Source: Leishmania infantum JPCM5 (lineage: Eukaryota; Euglenozoa; Kinetoplastea; Trypanosomatida; Trypanosomatidae). Taken from it: a stretch of DNA of 64,000 nucleotides. A program made the translations under genes and the position numbers. Position 1 is the first letter of the stretch. The number at the start of each line of letters is the position of its first letter. A model generated the notes under the pieces. That model made no database searches. It saw nothing but the letters and a program-made list of their open reading frames with translations, and was not told the origin of the DNA. Of this stretch, positions 50,623 through 60,864 are shown one piece after another. Where the stretch lies: contig NC_009416.2 of the NCBI RefSeq assembly GCF_000002875.2, positions 689,501 through 753,500 on the forward strand. The letters are read 5' to 3'.

Positions 50623-53600
50623 TTACTCAGATCGTGAGCAGGGTTGCAGCGTGACGGTGAACTCGATTTTGTCTCGCACCTGCGCAGCCACGTCACGGCC
50701 TGTGCGCACAGCGTTTCCATTGACCCGCAAAACACGCCAACCCACGACATCGGCAAAAACACCGGCACGATTCGATATGCAAAGCAGGTGTTGCCCCTGC
50801 TGCTGCTGCTGCTGCGCTAGTGCGCGAGCAAAGGGAGACTCGAGCAGATCCCCTTCGGCTTCATCACTGCCATCAGCCACTACTGCTGGTCTAGCCACCT
50901 TCATCTGCACACGCAGGATTCGCGCGGCGCCGTCGAGAACCAAACCGAGCGGAATGCGCTCAGAGTCTCGCTGGACTACCACGTCACGCAGCTGCGGCTC
51001 CCCAATGCACTCGTCCTCCGTTGCATCCGCCGGGGCGGCCTCCTTGGCGGGCGTGGGCGAAGGCGCCCCGGACCGTGCGCGCTGCAGCTCGCGGTACTGC
51101 TGCTGTGACTTGACTACATTGATAAAGAGACCCTTCTGGTGCGTGTCGTTCATGGTTCGCTCCATCCTGTCCAGCGCGCGCACAGCACCGCTGGCCCACC
51201 GCGGCGCACCCTCCATCTGTGCCGGTAGTCGAGGGAACTCCTCGTGCAGCTGCATCGCCCACATGTGTGCCCATCCGTAATTGTTGCGGCGGTGCACCTC
51301 CAGCTGTGGGGAGCGTCTGGCGTTTTCAAGAAGCCGGCCTCGGAAAGAGGGCTTCGTCGGTGTCGTCACTGACGCAGAAGGGTCGTCGCTGATTGCATGA
51401 GAGTCGATTGCATCATGCGGGACCGACTCTAGCAGGATGCTCCGGTACTCGCGCAGAATGCCGCTCAAGACGTGCAGGCGCTTCACAAGGTACCCGTGAA
51501 CACGAGAAAAAGTGCACGTGATGTCGCCGACATGCACTTTCGGGTATTCCCGTGTCCCATCACTAGGCGCCACTTCGCCGCCACAGTTCGCCTCGGCATC
51601 ACCGCGAGTGCCGAGGCGGGGTGCGGAATCGATGTAGCGAAACAGCTGCGGGTATTGGTCAAACAGAAAAACCATCTCCTGCACCTGAGCCAAAGGCATC
51701 CACAGCAGCGTTGGCTGCTTGCGGTGCGCCTGAACCACAGACAGCGTCGACGTGACGTGGCGCTGGCGCAGATTCGAGTCTTGGAGGAGCTTCGTCTTGT
51801 CCTGAAGCTCTCCGCTGAAGTGGTGGAGCCGGTTTGTCGCGCGCAGGTGCTGCAGCTGGCGTGCCGTGTCGTGTTGCAGCTGGAACAGCATCTCCTTCGT
51901 GTACTCCACCGCTGTGGCGCCAGTGAGAAAATGGGCGACGGAGGGGCACGGCATCCAACTCACGACACCGTCGGAGGCCAGTGCGGCGTCGAGTGCTGTC
52001 CGCTCGGCCTCGGTGCCACGGTCACAGGACACTCCGGCGTGGTGTCCCGTTTCTCCCGACCAGTGGTAGAGGTAGTAGGCAAAGAAGAAGGCGCCATCCA
52101 TGGCGATGGCCGATGTGGTGCCGCAGACCTGCCACTCTTCCCTGCAACACTTTCGCGGCGGCGGAGCACCGTGAAGGGCGTCCGACGAGTGCGGCACCGA
52201 TGGCGCCACCGGAGACTCCCCGAAACGAACGCCAAAAGGCGCCGCTAGCTCACGCAGCCATGCAAGTACACCGAGGCACGCAGCATACACTCGGCGGCAC
52301 TCCTCCTCGGCAGTCTGGTCCGTGTAGGTGGCGTCCGTGTAGTGCGCGAAAAGATATTGCATGCGAGGAACAGCAAAGAACGTTCGGGAGACAGCGTTCA
52401 CGAGCGCCACCGCCAGAGGTGAGGCGCTGCCGCTGTCGCGGGTGTTGGCGTTGATGGCAGGAGACAAGGAGCCTCGCTGCGACAACGATGGTCGGTTTGG
52501 TGGGCTCCAAGATCCGTTGTCCGCCCGTGGCAGTGGCTTCTTAGCGCCCCGAGAGCACACATCTGTGATGGCGCAGTAGAGCAGCTCCGTTGCGGCGACA
52601 CGCAGGCCGCCGCACAATCGGTACACACGAGCCCAAGATGCGTCAGCCTCGGCAGTCTCATGTGGATTCACTTTCATTGTGGCATCGCCAGATGCACCGC
52701 GGCGGCGAAGACGCTGTATATGACGCGACTCGATCCACTTCGCAATCGGGGTGGCCGGGGTGGGAGGCGCACGTGGTTCTATACCGAGATGAAGTGCAGC
52801 TAAGAGGGTCGCCTCCAGTTGCAGGTCCAGGCCAACGCGAAGAAGGCGACTGTGAAAAGGCACAAACCACGAGAGATCCGGCGACACAGGGAACGCTGTT
52901 GGGCTCGCCAAAGGCAGTGCGACTGTTTCAGAGGCACTGCGGGCGACAAAGACAGGAAGAGCGGCCCTGCACTCCGTCAAGAGGGAGTTGTAGCTGCACA
53001 GGAGAGCGGTGATGTGCTGGGGCGTCTGGTTCCAGTAAGGCGTAGAAGAGGACGCGGATGCAGCGGTGCCAGCAGCGGCCTTCCACCATGTTGCCAAGCT
53101 GACATTCAGCGCCGTATGCACGGTGCGATGTTGCAGCTGGCTTACCTCCGCGGGTGAGAGGACTCGCTTCGGCTTGATCTCCCCCCACAACATCTCCAAG
53201 CCCTTTGCCAGCTGCACTCTCTCGTCTCCCGTGAGATACAGCGACGCGGTCGCATCACCTTCCAGCTGTGCGCCCGCCCCTTTTGGATTTGCGCTCGGGG
53301 CCGCCTCTCTGCAAGCCGCATTCACTGTTGACCTGTCCATTGCAATCATAAGCCGCAGAATGGTAACGTAGTAGACAAGTACCATGCTTTGCAGCGCCGG
53401 CACACACCCCGCCAACGACGACGCAGGGCCCCCTACACGCATCCGCATCTGCAGCTTCTTTGCCTGCCCTGCGAAAAGCGAGAGAGAGGAAGTGCTGTAG
53501 AAGTGCTCCAGTTGCAACTCAGGAGTCGCCCGCGTCCTCGCCGCCGTCGAAGACCATCGAGAGCACAGGATACTCACCTGGAGACACAGGTGCTGCAGCT

Positions 53601-54855
53601 GATCCGACACGCCCTCGGCGCGGAAGCCGTCTACACTCGCTGTCGCTGCTCCGTCTCCAGGCGACGGCTTGCCGGCGTCGTACGCGCACTCCTCCGCAGA
53701 CTTCATCAACGAGAACACGGCCAGCAAAAGCAGGTCGAGTCGCGCACCGATCGCATGCGACACAGGGAATGATGGCTGTGACACAAGAGCCAGCTCTTCA
53801 GCAAGCCTGCGCAGGAGTTTGGTAAGAAGGCGGCTGTACGCACCGACCCTCTCGCAGCGCCACACCGCCGCCGCCTGCGGTGTCTCCTGGTCACCTTCGT
53901 TCTGCCCACGCACGCTGCGCTTAGTCTGTCCAGGTGGAGCAGTCTTGGATTCCTGCGCCAGAGCCGCGACGATTCTGCGAAAGGCGAGCAAACTCGCCTC
54001 GAGCGCCGAGGCCATGATTGCCAGAGCATGAAGGGTGGCCACGGTATCATCTGGCAGCGTCTCCTCTGCCGAAAAACGAACCGGCGCAAGAGACGGGTCC
54101 TTGATGTAATGCCCCAGTCGTGAATCAGATAGCAGCGCCGTTAGCACCTCCGCAGCTTCATGCGAGGAAGGCGCCAGCGGCTGCACCCTCCTAGACAGGG
54201 ACTTCACAGAGATATGAACACGCACAAGATCGTGCGCAAGGTCTGTGAAGCGCGACGGCGCGAGTGTGAGCAGCGCTGAGGCCAGCCTGTTCATTGCAGA
54301 AGTTTTAAGCTCCTCGTTATGGCTGTCCCCGGCAGTGTTTGTGGCGGACGCCGAGGCAGCACTATGGCTTCGCAGATCGGAAGGCGAGGCATGCCGGCTG
54401 CCGTGGTCGCGTTGATGCGAGGTGGTGGTGGTGGTCACAGGATTTTGGCGTCGCTGCGGGCAGCGAAGAGACTGCTCCACTGAAGTGGCCGTACGACGCC
54501 TCCCCGTAGCGGTTTCTGCACCAGCAAACACGTTGGCCAGGTGCCACACCTTGGCAGCATCATACTGCAAAGTACGTTCCACCCACCGCGCCGACGACGA
54601 TACTGATCGACGGGCAGCCGCTGTGTCAGAGCCGTCTGCCCGCGCTGCGTCCTTCTGTGAGGTCGGGCTTGCTTGAGTTTTTCCGGCTGCAGCTGTCGTA
54701 CGCTTCACGTAACCTTGGCGGCCGCATGTGCTCGACTTCCTCTTCCTAGCTCCTTCCGCTGAGATGGCGACAGTGGTGGCGCTGCGCGCCGTGCCTTGCA
54801 GTGCTGCTTGCAGCGCACCGCCGTGGGCCGTGCAGCCGCGTGCAAGTACATGCAT
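50623..54855 (-). CDS. Large hypothetical protein, 1410 aa, possible mitochondrial presequence and C-terminal PDZ-like domain
   Basis: The start at 54855 (MHVLARGCTAHGG) gives a first 40 residues free of acids and rich in Ala/Arg/Thr, suggesting mitochondrial import; the frame stays open to 55080 but reads like UTR. I do not recognise the large middle part, which is helical with Ala/Ser-rich linkers and a few conserved-looking blocks (VLVYYVTILRLMIAM; YSRLLTKLLRRLAEELALV). The last 110 residues resemble a PDZ fold: IPLGLVLDGAARILRVQMKV, then a poly-Gln run of seven, then LCISNRAGVFADVVGWRVLRV, NGNAVRTGRDV and KIEFTVTLQP. In PDZ domains a G-L-G-F-like loop precedes such an order; here it reads PLGLVL. 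Its function is unknown. A scaffold or proteolysis-linked role in mitochondria is only a guess. Confidence 0.75.
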   Translation of the reverse strand: MHVLARGCTAHGGALQAALQGTARSATTVAISAEGARKRKSSTCGRQGYVKRTTAAAGKTQASPTSQKDAARADGSDTAAARRSVSSSARWVERTLQYDAAKVWHLANVFAGAETATGRRRTATSVEQSLRCPQRRQNPVTTTTTSHQRDHGSRHASPSDLRSHSAASASATNTAGDSHNEELKTSAMNRLASALLTLAPSRFTDLAHDLVRVHISVKSLSRRVQPLAPSSHEAAEVLTALLSDSRLGHYIKDPSLAPVRFSAEETLPDDTVATLHALAIMASALEASLLAFRRIVAALAQESKTAPPGQTKRSVRGQNEGDQETPQAAAVWRCERVGAYSRLLTKLLRRLAEELALVSQPSFPVSHAIGARLDLLLLAVFSLMKSAEECAYDAGKPSPGDGAATASVDGFRAEGVSDQLQHLCLQVSILCSRWSSTAARTRATPELQLEHFYSTSSLSLFAGQAKKLQMRMRVGGPASSLAGCVPALQSMVLVYYVTILRLMIAMDRSTVNAACREAAPSANPKGAGAQLEGDATASLYLTGDERVQLAKGLEMLWGEIKPKRVLSPAEVSQLQHRTVHTALNVSLATWWKAAAGTAASASSSTPYWNQTPQHITALLCSYNSLLTECRAALPVFVARSASETVALPLASPTAFPVSPDLSWFVPFHSRLLRVGLDLQLEATLLAALHLGIEPRAPPTPATPIAKWIESRHIQRLRRRGASGDATMKVNPHETAEADASWARVYRLCGGLRVAATELLYCAITDVCSRGAKKPLPRADNGSWSPPNRPSLSQRGSLSPAINANTRDSGSASPLAVALVNAVSRTFFAVPRMQYLFAHYTDATYTDQTAEEECRRVYAACLGVLAWLRELAAPFGVRFGESPVAPSVPHSSDALHGAPPPRKCCREEWQVCGTTSAIAMDGAFFFAYYLYHWSGETGHHAGVSCDRGTEAERTALDAALASDGVVSWMPCPSVAHFLTGATAVEYTKEMLFQLQHDTARQLQHLRATNRLHHFSGELQDKTKLLQDSNLRQRHVTSTLSVVQAHRKQPTLLWMPLAQVQEMVFLFDQYPQLFRYIDSAPRLGTRGDAEANCGGEVAPSDGTREYPKVHVGDITCTFSRVHGYLVKRLHVLSGILREYRSILLESVPHDAIDSHAISDDPSASVTTPTKPSFRGRLLENARRSPQLEVHRRNNYGWAHMWAMQLHEEFPRLPAQMEGAPRWASGAVRALDRMERTMNDTHQKGLFINVVKSQQQYRELQRARSGAPSPTPAKEAAPADATEDECIGEPQLRDVVVQRDSERIPLGLVLDGAARILRVQMKVARPAVVADGSDEAEGDLLESPFARALAQQQQQQGQHLLCISNRAGVFADVVGWRVLRVNGNAVRTGRDVAAQVRDKIEFTVTLQPCSRSE

Positions 54856-55942
54856 TTCCTTTTTGCGAGAGAGATGCAATAAGGTCGGCGTTTCGACAGT
54901 GGCCCATGCGAGCCGACGCGTAGACGAAGGAAGAAAGCATCCAGCAAATGAAAGGCAAAAGAGGGTAACGAAGCCGAGAAGATCGCCACAAGGAGATGTA
55001 GTGCATAGAAACGGGAGCACACACACGCACACACGCATACGCGCACGTTGAAAGGAACGCGCGCCTGCTTGTGAGCGCATTCGGCAACGGCACCGTCACC
55101 GCTGCGGGTGCTGCACACCCATCCGGTACGCATGCGGAAAGAGGGCCCGAGAGCCAGTGAATGATGGCGTCGGAGGGGCAGGAGAGAGAGAAGTAACATG
55201 TGCCCCTATCCCCCTCCCCGAAAGTCGCCGTTGTCTTGCGGCTGCGGTTCGCATGTTCGGTATCTTCCGCTCCGGCCACAACGAGGCCATCATACGTGCG
55301 CCTCAACTAAATCTGGAAGCGCTTTTCGTGCAGCGCTGCCAGGGTGAGAAGTCGCAGCATTCGCCAACGCATACGGCGACAGCGATACGCAGCGATGGAC
55401 AGAGGCAGACACACAGAAAGTGGGGAAGGCGGCAGCGCCACGGGACACGCACATCAGCGGTCCCGCCGGTAAATAAAGAGACAGGCAAAAGCGGGGCCGC
55501 AGAGCTGCACAACGAAAATAAGGCAGTGGGTGTCTTGAAGAGTCGAGTCACAGAGTGTATCTATCTCTCACTTGTATCTATCGCTCGCTAAAGTCGCGAG
55601 AAAGTAGAGCACACGGGGGTCCGTGCGCACAGGGCGGAGGTGTGCGTGTGCGGGCGGGTACGGAATAGGACGACGTTAATAAGGGGCAGAGAGACAGAGA
55701 GAGTAGCGCGCACAAACGGGCAGTTACGGGTAGCACCAGTCATTCGTGGCAGCGGTGACGACAAGAGTGGATGAATACCACGGAGAGAGGCGCACGGCTG
55801 ACCTGCCGCGAGCCTGGTGAAGGCACAGAGCAAACAAGGAGGGCTTATCATCCTCATTCTTCCGCGACCCGTCGTGACAACGCTTCTTGTTCGACTCCTC
55901 CGTGTGTTCGGCCCTCACGGGAGCGTAGACGAAGCAGTCTCC
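54856..55942. other. Spacer between the 605-aa gene and the large protein gene
   Basis: About 1.1 kb with no credible gene. The part next to 54855 is pyrimidine-rich on the transcribed strand (about 54925-54965), and a CA run lies near 55020. It should hold the 5' UTR of the large gene and the 3' UTR of the next. Confidence 0.5.
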
Positions 55943-57760
55943 CTACCTGATGCGCCGTCGCTGCAGTTTGTCAAGTGCCTGCCGTCGCAGCAGCGCTAGG
56001 GCAGATTCCGTGCGCACCTCCGCGTAGTGTCCCCTCACCCGAGCCATCGGCGAAGCCGACGAGCACACGCTGTTGTCTTCTTCATCGATCTGCATGCCAG
56101 CAAGGAGCGCGGCGCCGCTCCGCTTCGCCTCTTGCTCGCGCCGAATCTCCTCCTGTGCAGAGCCGCTGCTCCCACGACACTGAGAGAAGTTGATCTGTCG
56201 ATTCCGCCCATACCACAGTCCGTGATCGGTGACTGGGGCCGGCTCTGCCGTCGGCGACGCCGCAGACAAAGACGGAGGTCCCAACTGATCCTTCAAGCGA
56301 TCTAGTAGCTGCGGTGACGGCACTGTGTACAAATTCTGGAGTCGAGTCTGGAGAGGAACAGCACCGATCGCCTGCGTGCTGGATGCATAGTAGTCCACCC
56401 ACGTGGTGGTTCGCGCGTCGGCTGCGGCATGTGCTGGGTCAGGCTTCAAAGAACCAACGTGGTCGGCGGAGGCGCCGGTGTCCTCAGCACCCTCTTCCGC
56501 ATGCGCGGTGTTTGCGCTTGATTCGGCTGCCGGCGTGCATGCTGGCGAGTGTGGTGACGAAGTAGCCATCGTGCCCTTTGATGTGAGTGGCACACTGCGG
56601 AATGGAAACTGCTCTAGCACCACATCTTGGCAGCCAAGAACCTGCTGCTCCGCAGGTTTGCAGAGCGCACTCGTGGAGGGGGCAGCGCCGTGGCTCTCCA
56701 CATCAGCAGCTAAAGCGCGATGCATTGGATTTTGCCCCGGCGCTGTGAGACCCCCTGCATGTTTGCTTGACGCACAGCTGGCACCGCAGCGGTCGTTCTC
56801 GATGCATTGTTGGCTTGTTTCCTGCCCCTCGTCGAGCACGATGGAGACGCGCCCCGTTTGACCTCCTGCACTGATTTCGGGATTCGTGACGCTGCTGCCC
56901 AAAACAAGTCGAGAGATGAGGAGAGAGAGAGCACTGCCTTCGTCTGCGATAGGTCCGTTGGTGCTTTCAGTCAATCTGCTCCCTCGTGCCCATTCCACCT
57001 CGCAGGCGGTAAGAGGCCACAAAACCTCCTCGCTGCAGATGACGCCGTGTGGCGGTGGCACACACAATCCAACGACAGCACATGAAAGCGATGAGCCGGC
57101 TCCAGCACCACTGGTGACGGGGAACGTATCGGTGGTGGTCACCGTCGTGACCGTGGCTGCGGTGGCGGCCTTGAGTGCATCTGCCTGTGCGCTCTCGAGC
57201 TCCGAAGCTACGCCCCGTTGCGTTGAGATGAAGTGATTTGGTGGCGGGCAGTCTCCCATAGCAGATAGCACGAAAGGCGATGCAATGAGGGGCGAGACAG
57301 TCGGGTCTGGCATCAAAAGCGGCGTCTTTCCTGGCGACAGCTCCAGATTACCCTTTCTTACTGAATCGACATTCATTCGTGTCACCGACCAGGCCACAAA
57401 GACACGACTGGCAGGAGCTGATGCCTCGGCGGCGGAATCCACAGCGGACACGGAACTTAAAGGCACCCATACTGCTCCAACCGTGCGATGTGGACCCCCA
57501 ATGAGAAGGGGGTCCGACGAGCTCGCCTCAACATGCTCGCTACCGCCTGTGCGATCGACCGCCACAAGCGAGATCGAAACTAGCTCGAAGCTTGGTGCAT
57601 TACGCACTTCGAACGTAGACGGTGCAGCGGTGCAGTGAATTATCGCATCGCGCCGGGTGCAGTGAAAGATGAGCTTGTGTCGACGCTCGTCCCCGGTGTC
57701 GGTAAGCACTTCGGCTGGGACAACGCTCACCACCTCCAGGTTGTACTGATAGTCGTGCAT
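55943..57760 (-). CDS. Hypothetical protein, 605 aa, ordered N-terminal domain and disordered remainder
   Basis: I do not recognise this protein. Residues 1-135 look like a beta-rich domain (HDYQYNLEVVSVVPAEVL, RRHKLIFHCTRRDAIIHC, FELVSISLVAVDRT, RVFVAWSVTRMNVDSVR). The rest is Ser/Ala/Thr/Pro-rich with scattered short conserved-looking motifs and ends with a basic helix (ALALLRRQALDKLQRRRIR). The start at 57760 is well supported, because a pyrimidine tract ending in CAG lies 8 bases upstream. There is no membrane segment. The N-terminal half could be a C2-like or Ig-like fold, but I cannot support a specific family. Confidence 0.72.
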   Translation of the reverse strand: MHDYQYNLEVVSVVPAEVLTDTGDERRHKLIFHCTRRDAIIHCTAAPSTFEVRNAPSFELVSISLVAVDRTGGSEHVEASSSDPLLIGGPHRTVGAVWVPLSSVSAVDSAAEASAPASRVFVAWSVTRMNVDSVRKGNLELSPGKTPLLMPDPTVSPLIASPFVLSAMGDCPPPNHFISTQRGVASELESAQADALKAATAATVTTVTTTDTFPVTSGAGAGSSLSCAVVGLCVPPPHGVICSEEVLWPLTACEVEWARGSRLTESTNGPIADEGSALSLLISRLVLGSSVTNPEISAGGQTGRVSIVLDEGQETSQQCIENDRCGASCASSKHAGGLTAPGQNPMHRALAADVESHGAAPSTSALCKPAEQQVLGCQDVVLEQFPFRSVPLTSKGTMATSSPHSPACTPAAESSANTAHAEEGAEDTGASADHVGSLKPDPAHAAADARTTTWVDYYASSTQAIGAVPLQTRLQNLYTVPSPQLLDRLKDQLGPPSLSAASPTAEPAPVTDHGLWYGRNRQINFSQCRGSSGSAQEEIRREQEAKRSGAALLAGMQIDEEDNSVCSSASPMARVRGHYAEVRTESALALLRRQALDKLQRRRIR

Positions 57761-57768
57761 GATGACGA

Positions 57769-57788
57769 CTGCGTGAAAAGGGAGGGGG
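57769..57788 (-). promoter_or_regulatory. Candidate trans-splice acceptor 8 bases upstream of the ATG at 57760
   Basis: On the minus strand a C/T tract is followed by TTTTCACGCAG (AG at 57770-57769) and then eight bases before the ATG. It supports both the start codon and a very short 5' UTR. Confidence 0.45.
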
Positions 57789-59541
57789 TAGAGCGCGACG
57801 GGAAGAATCGAGACGGAAGTGATCTGGTCCTCCGTGGTTCAGCCTCGGTGCGTTTTGGATCTTCGCGTCCGTGCTTTACCCTCCGACGCGCTCTGCTTCT
57901 GCAGTGCGAAGGTGCCTCCGTGCGAGGCCACGCACGGAAAGCAAAGAGCCGGAATCCGTAAGGTGTGCGATGGACGGTGATGATGGTAGCGACAGCGCTG
58001 CCAGAGTATCTATAGATGGCTGTGAGAGCTTCGCACGTACGCGGGCGATGTGAGGGCAACAGCACCGCACTGCAAGGAATGCTGCTTTTGAGAGAGGTAG
58101 AGAGAATGAAGGATAAGAAGGAGAGGTGGTTCGCTCAATGGCGAGGTTCAACATGCACCGCAGAGAGCTCATCGAGCAGAGAAGTACACGCTCGAGACGC
58201 GTGTGCGTAGCCGCCACATCAGGGCGAGAAAAAAAAAAACAAAGAGTCGGGGAGAGAGAAGCACCTGCACAGGATTCGAAGCGCCGTGTTTGGGCAACGT
58301 GCCACCTGCCTCCGCCCATGTGCTTGTGAGAGTACTGCTGCAGAGAGCATTACTGGTGAGAGCCGCGGTGTCTCCCTCCCTCACTACGCACCGCAGTTCA
58401 ACATCTCCCCACACACACACGCACACCTGATCTCTGGGATGCCTTTCGTGTTCGTTGTTTTCCTTTTGTTTTGGCTCCCGTGGTTGCTTCTTGTGTTTTC
58501 CAACGAGCAATCGCGGAGGTGAAGGGAATCGCGGAGAAAGAGAGGAGACGCCCTCTATCGCCACGGCTGGAGAGGTGAAGGGGGAGAGGGTGGAGGTAAG
58601 AGGGGGCGATGTAAGAAGAAGCGTACATGGGCAAGCAAACAAGAAACCACCCGGCCTCCTCGGTCTCCCCGAGACAAAGACAGACAGAGAATGACGTGAG
58701 ACCGTGAGAGAGTGAGAGAGTAATATGGAAAAGAGCAAGCAAACAGGCACACGAGAGCCGAACCTGTCCCAGAAAGGGGTCACACAATTTACATGAAGAG
58801 TGAAAACATCCGGTAAAATAAAAGGAGGAGTCCGGGCACACTATCCCCCCCCACCTCGCACATAGGGGATGGGTGAATGGAGAGACGCAACCAGTACAGT
58901 ATACATACATGCCACACCGACACGCAGACAGCGGAGGTGGGGAGTGGGGGAGGGGGGCAGTGGGTTGGTCGGGGCAGCGATGCGGCAAAGCCAACAGCAA
59001 ACAGAAAACCGAAAGAAAGAGCGCTGGCGAGAATAGACCTCAAGAGAAGGGGGAAAGGAGGAGAGGGGCAGAGGGGGTGGACGTTGCGGCCGCGTCACAC
59101 GCGCATTCCAATCGGTCACTTCATGGGACATGTGGGAAAAATAATAATAAGAAGAGAGCAAGGACACACAAGAGAAACACCCTTACAGAGCACCCCTTAC
59201 TGTGTCTCGGTCAGGTCGCCACCGCTCCTCATTCCTTCTCTCCCCCCTCCGAACAGGCCCCCGCTTACTCCCACCTTTTTTTTTTGGGGGGGGGGTTCTA
59301 CAACTGTTTTTCCATGCTGAGGAGACTAGGCGAAAGGGTCACCGATAAACACTTCTGTATGGGCGTAGACAACACGCGGCTACGACGACGGCGTCGGCTT
59401 GAACTTGGGGGTGCACTGGAAAGGGGCAACGGCGGCAACATCTTTCGGCTCTCACTTGTTCTCTTCGCCCGCGCAGCTGACGGGTAAGTGCTCCTCCATC
59501 TCCTCATAGGCGTAGAGCACGCGCAAACTGACTTCATTCGG
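57789..59541. other. Spacer, 1.75 kb
   Basis: Low-complexity spacer with CA and GA runs, a T run followed by a G run at 59278-59295, and no credible gene. It should contain the 3' UTR of the acidic-tailed protein gene that ends at 59542. Confidence 0.55.
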
Positions 59542-60864
59542 CTACGGTGCTACCTCCATCTCTGTGGACGGCACCGACTCTTCGTGAGTGCGCTGGTCCA
59601 ACGCGTCCACCGCCGACGGCGATGTGTCCACTTCCGATTCCTCGCGCTTCGTCTCCGGCTCAGGCACCTCTGTGCTGCCAAGCTCCGGCTCAAACACCAT
59701 CGTTGAGGCTGTGTTAACGGGCGGCATGTCGTCCACTGGCGGTGGCAGTGCATTGTGCGAGTCGTCGCCGCCGTTCGTACGGCCTTCCGCCTCCTCCGTC
59801 TCTCCTTCCGCGCTGCCCGCAATCTCGCCCCGATCTTCCTCGAAGCCGAGTTCGCTGATCATGCCGGCGACATCAAAGGCAGGTATCCAGGAGAAGCGCG
59901 ACCTGGTCGCCGCCGTCCGCCTCGGCGCCTCCTGCATCTGGGCAACGCAGAGCGCACGCAAGCACGGCTGCGAGGAGTTGAAATGCAGAGCCAGTGCAGG
60001 GACATGGTAAAACACAATGCCAAAGTCTTCGCGGCAGCACTGCAAGATAAGCGGGAAGAGCATGTTCCGCTCCTCCTCTTCCAGCTCGTAGCGTCCCAGG
60101 ACCTCGCGGTGGTTCAGCGCAAAGAGCTGGACATCATACATGTCCTGCAGATACTGATACGCAGACCTCCACGAAGCCTCCTCCTCCTCCATCAGCGCCG
60201 CACGCACCTTTTCTTCCTCCTCCTCAAAAGGCAAATCCTTTGCCTGCTCGATCGCGTAGGTCGTCTGCCCATAGCGCGCGATCACGACGTTGCGGTAATA
60301 GTCGGCCGGCACCGCGCGGAAGAAGCGCTGCTTGATGGCAGTAAAGTCCTCGTCCTCCTCGTATTGCAGTCGCTGCCGAGACAAGCTCTCACTCCTGGCT
60401 GCATCGTTTATGACGTTGAGGAAGAACCACGCACGGCCGCACGCTTCCTCGATGTGCTCGCGGAGGCGGCGCTCGACGCCGTAGTGCCACTGGCGCAGCT
60501 CCCGCTCCTCTCGGCACAGCTCCGCGAAGGCAGCGTGTGGAAAACCGTGAACTGGGCGTGTGATGGGCAGGTCAACCTTCCGCGGTGGTGCCGCCTGGAA
60601 CCAGACGGCCGTCTGCTTCTTGTAGAGTGCCACCTCGAAGAGGTTTCGGTGAGCCAGTGCACCCCTCCCAAGTGCCTTTTTGTCGGAGATCATCACCGCC
60701 GCAACGTGAAGCACATCCTGGAATGCCATCTGGCACTTCTCCTCCAGCGCCTTGCGGTCGCCTACCTCGCGCCGTTGCAAATCAAGCAGCAACTCCGTAT
60801 AAGTCGGCACGTGCGCGACAAGCTCCGCGTAGCGCTCCGCGAAGCTCTGGCTGACAAGCGCCAT
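59542..60864 (-). CDS. Hypothetical protein, 440 aa, helical with acidic C-terminal tail
   Basis: Not recognised. It starts at 60864 (MALVSQSFAERY). Residues 1-320 are rich in Glu, Arg, Tyr, Trp and Phe and look like an all-helical folded region (HYGVERRLREHIEEACGRAW; YRNVVIARYGQTTYAIEQA; EEEEASWRSAYQYLQDMYD). The last 100 residues are acidic, Thr/Ser/Pro-rich and disordered. There is no signal peptide or membrane segment. A tract of T/C followed by CATTAAG (AG at 60889-60888) would give a 5' UTR of about 23 nt, which supports this start. Codon bias is strong. Its neighbours give no functional hint. Confidence 0.75.
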   Translation of the reverse strand: MALVSQSFAERYAELVAHVPTYTELLLDLQRREVGDRKALEEKCQMAFQDVLHVAAVMISDKKALGRGALAHRNLFEVALYKKQTAVWFQAAPPRKVDLPITRPVHGFPHAAFAELCREERELRQWHYGVERRLREHIEEACGRAWFFLNVINDAARSESLSRQRLQYEEDEDFTAIKQRFFRAVPADYYRNVVIARYGQTTYAIEQAKDLPFEEEEEKVRAALMEEEEASWRSAYQYLQDMYDVQLFALNHREVLGRYELEEEERNMLFPLILQCCREDFGIVFYHVPALALHFNSSQPCLRALCVAQMQEAPRRTAATRSRFSWIPAFDVAGMISELGFEEDRGEIAGSAEGETEEAEGRTNGGDDSHNALPPPVDDMPPVNTASTMVFEPELGSTEVPEPETKREESEVDTSPSAVDALDQRTHEESVPSTEMEVAP

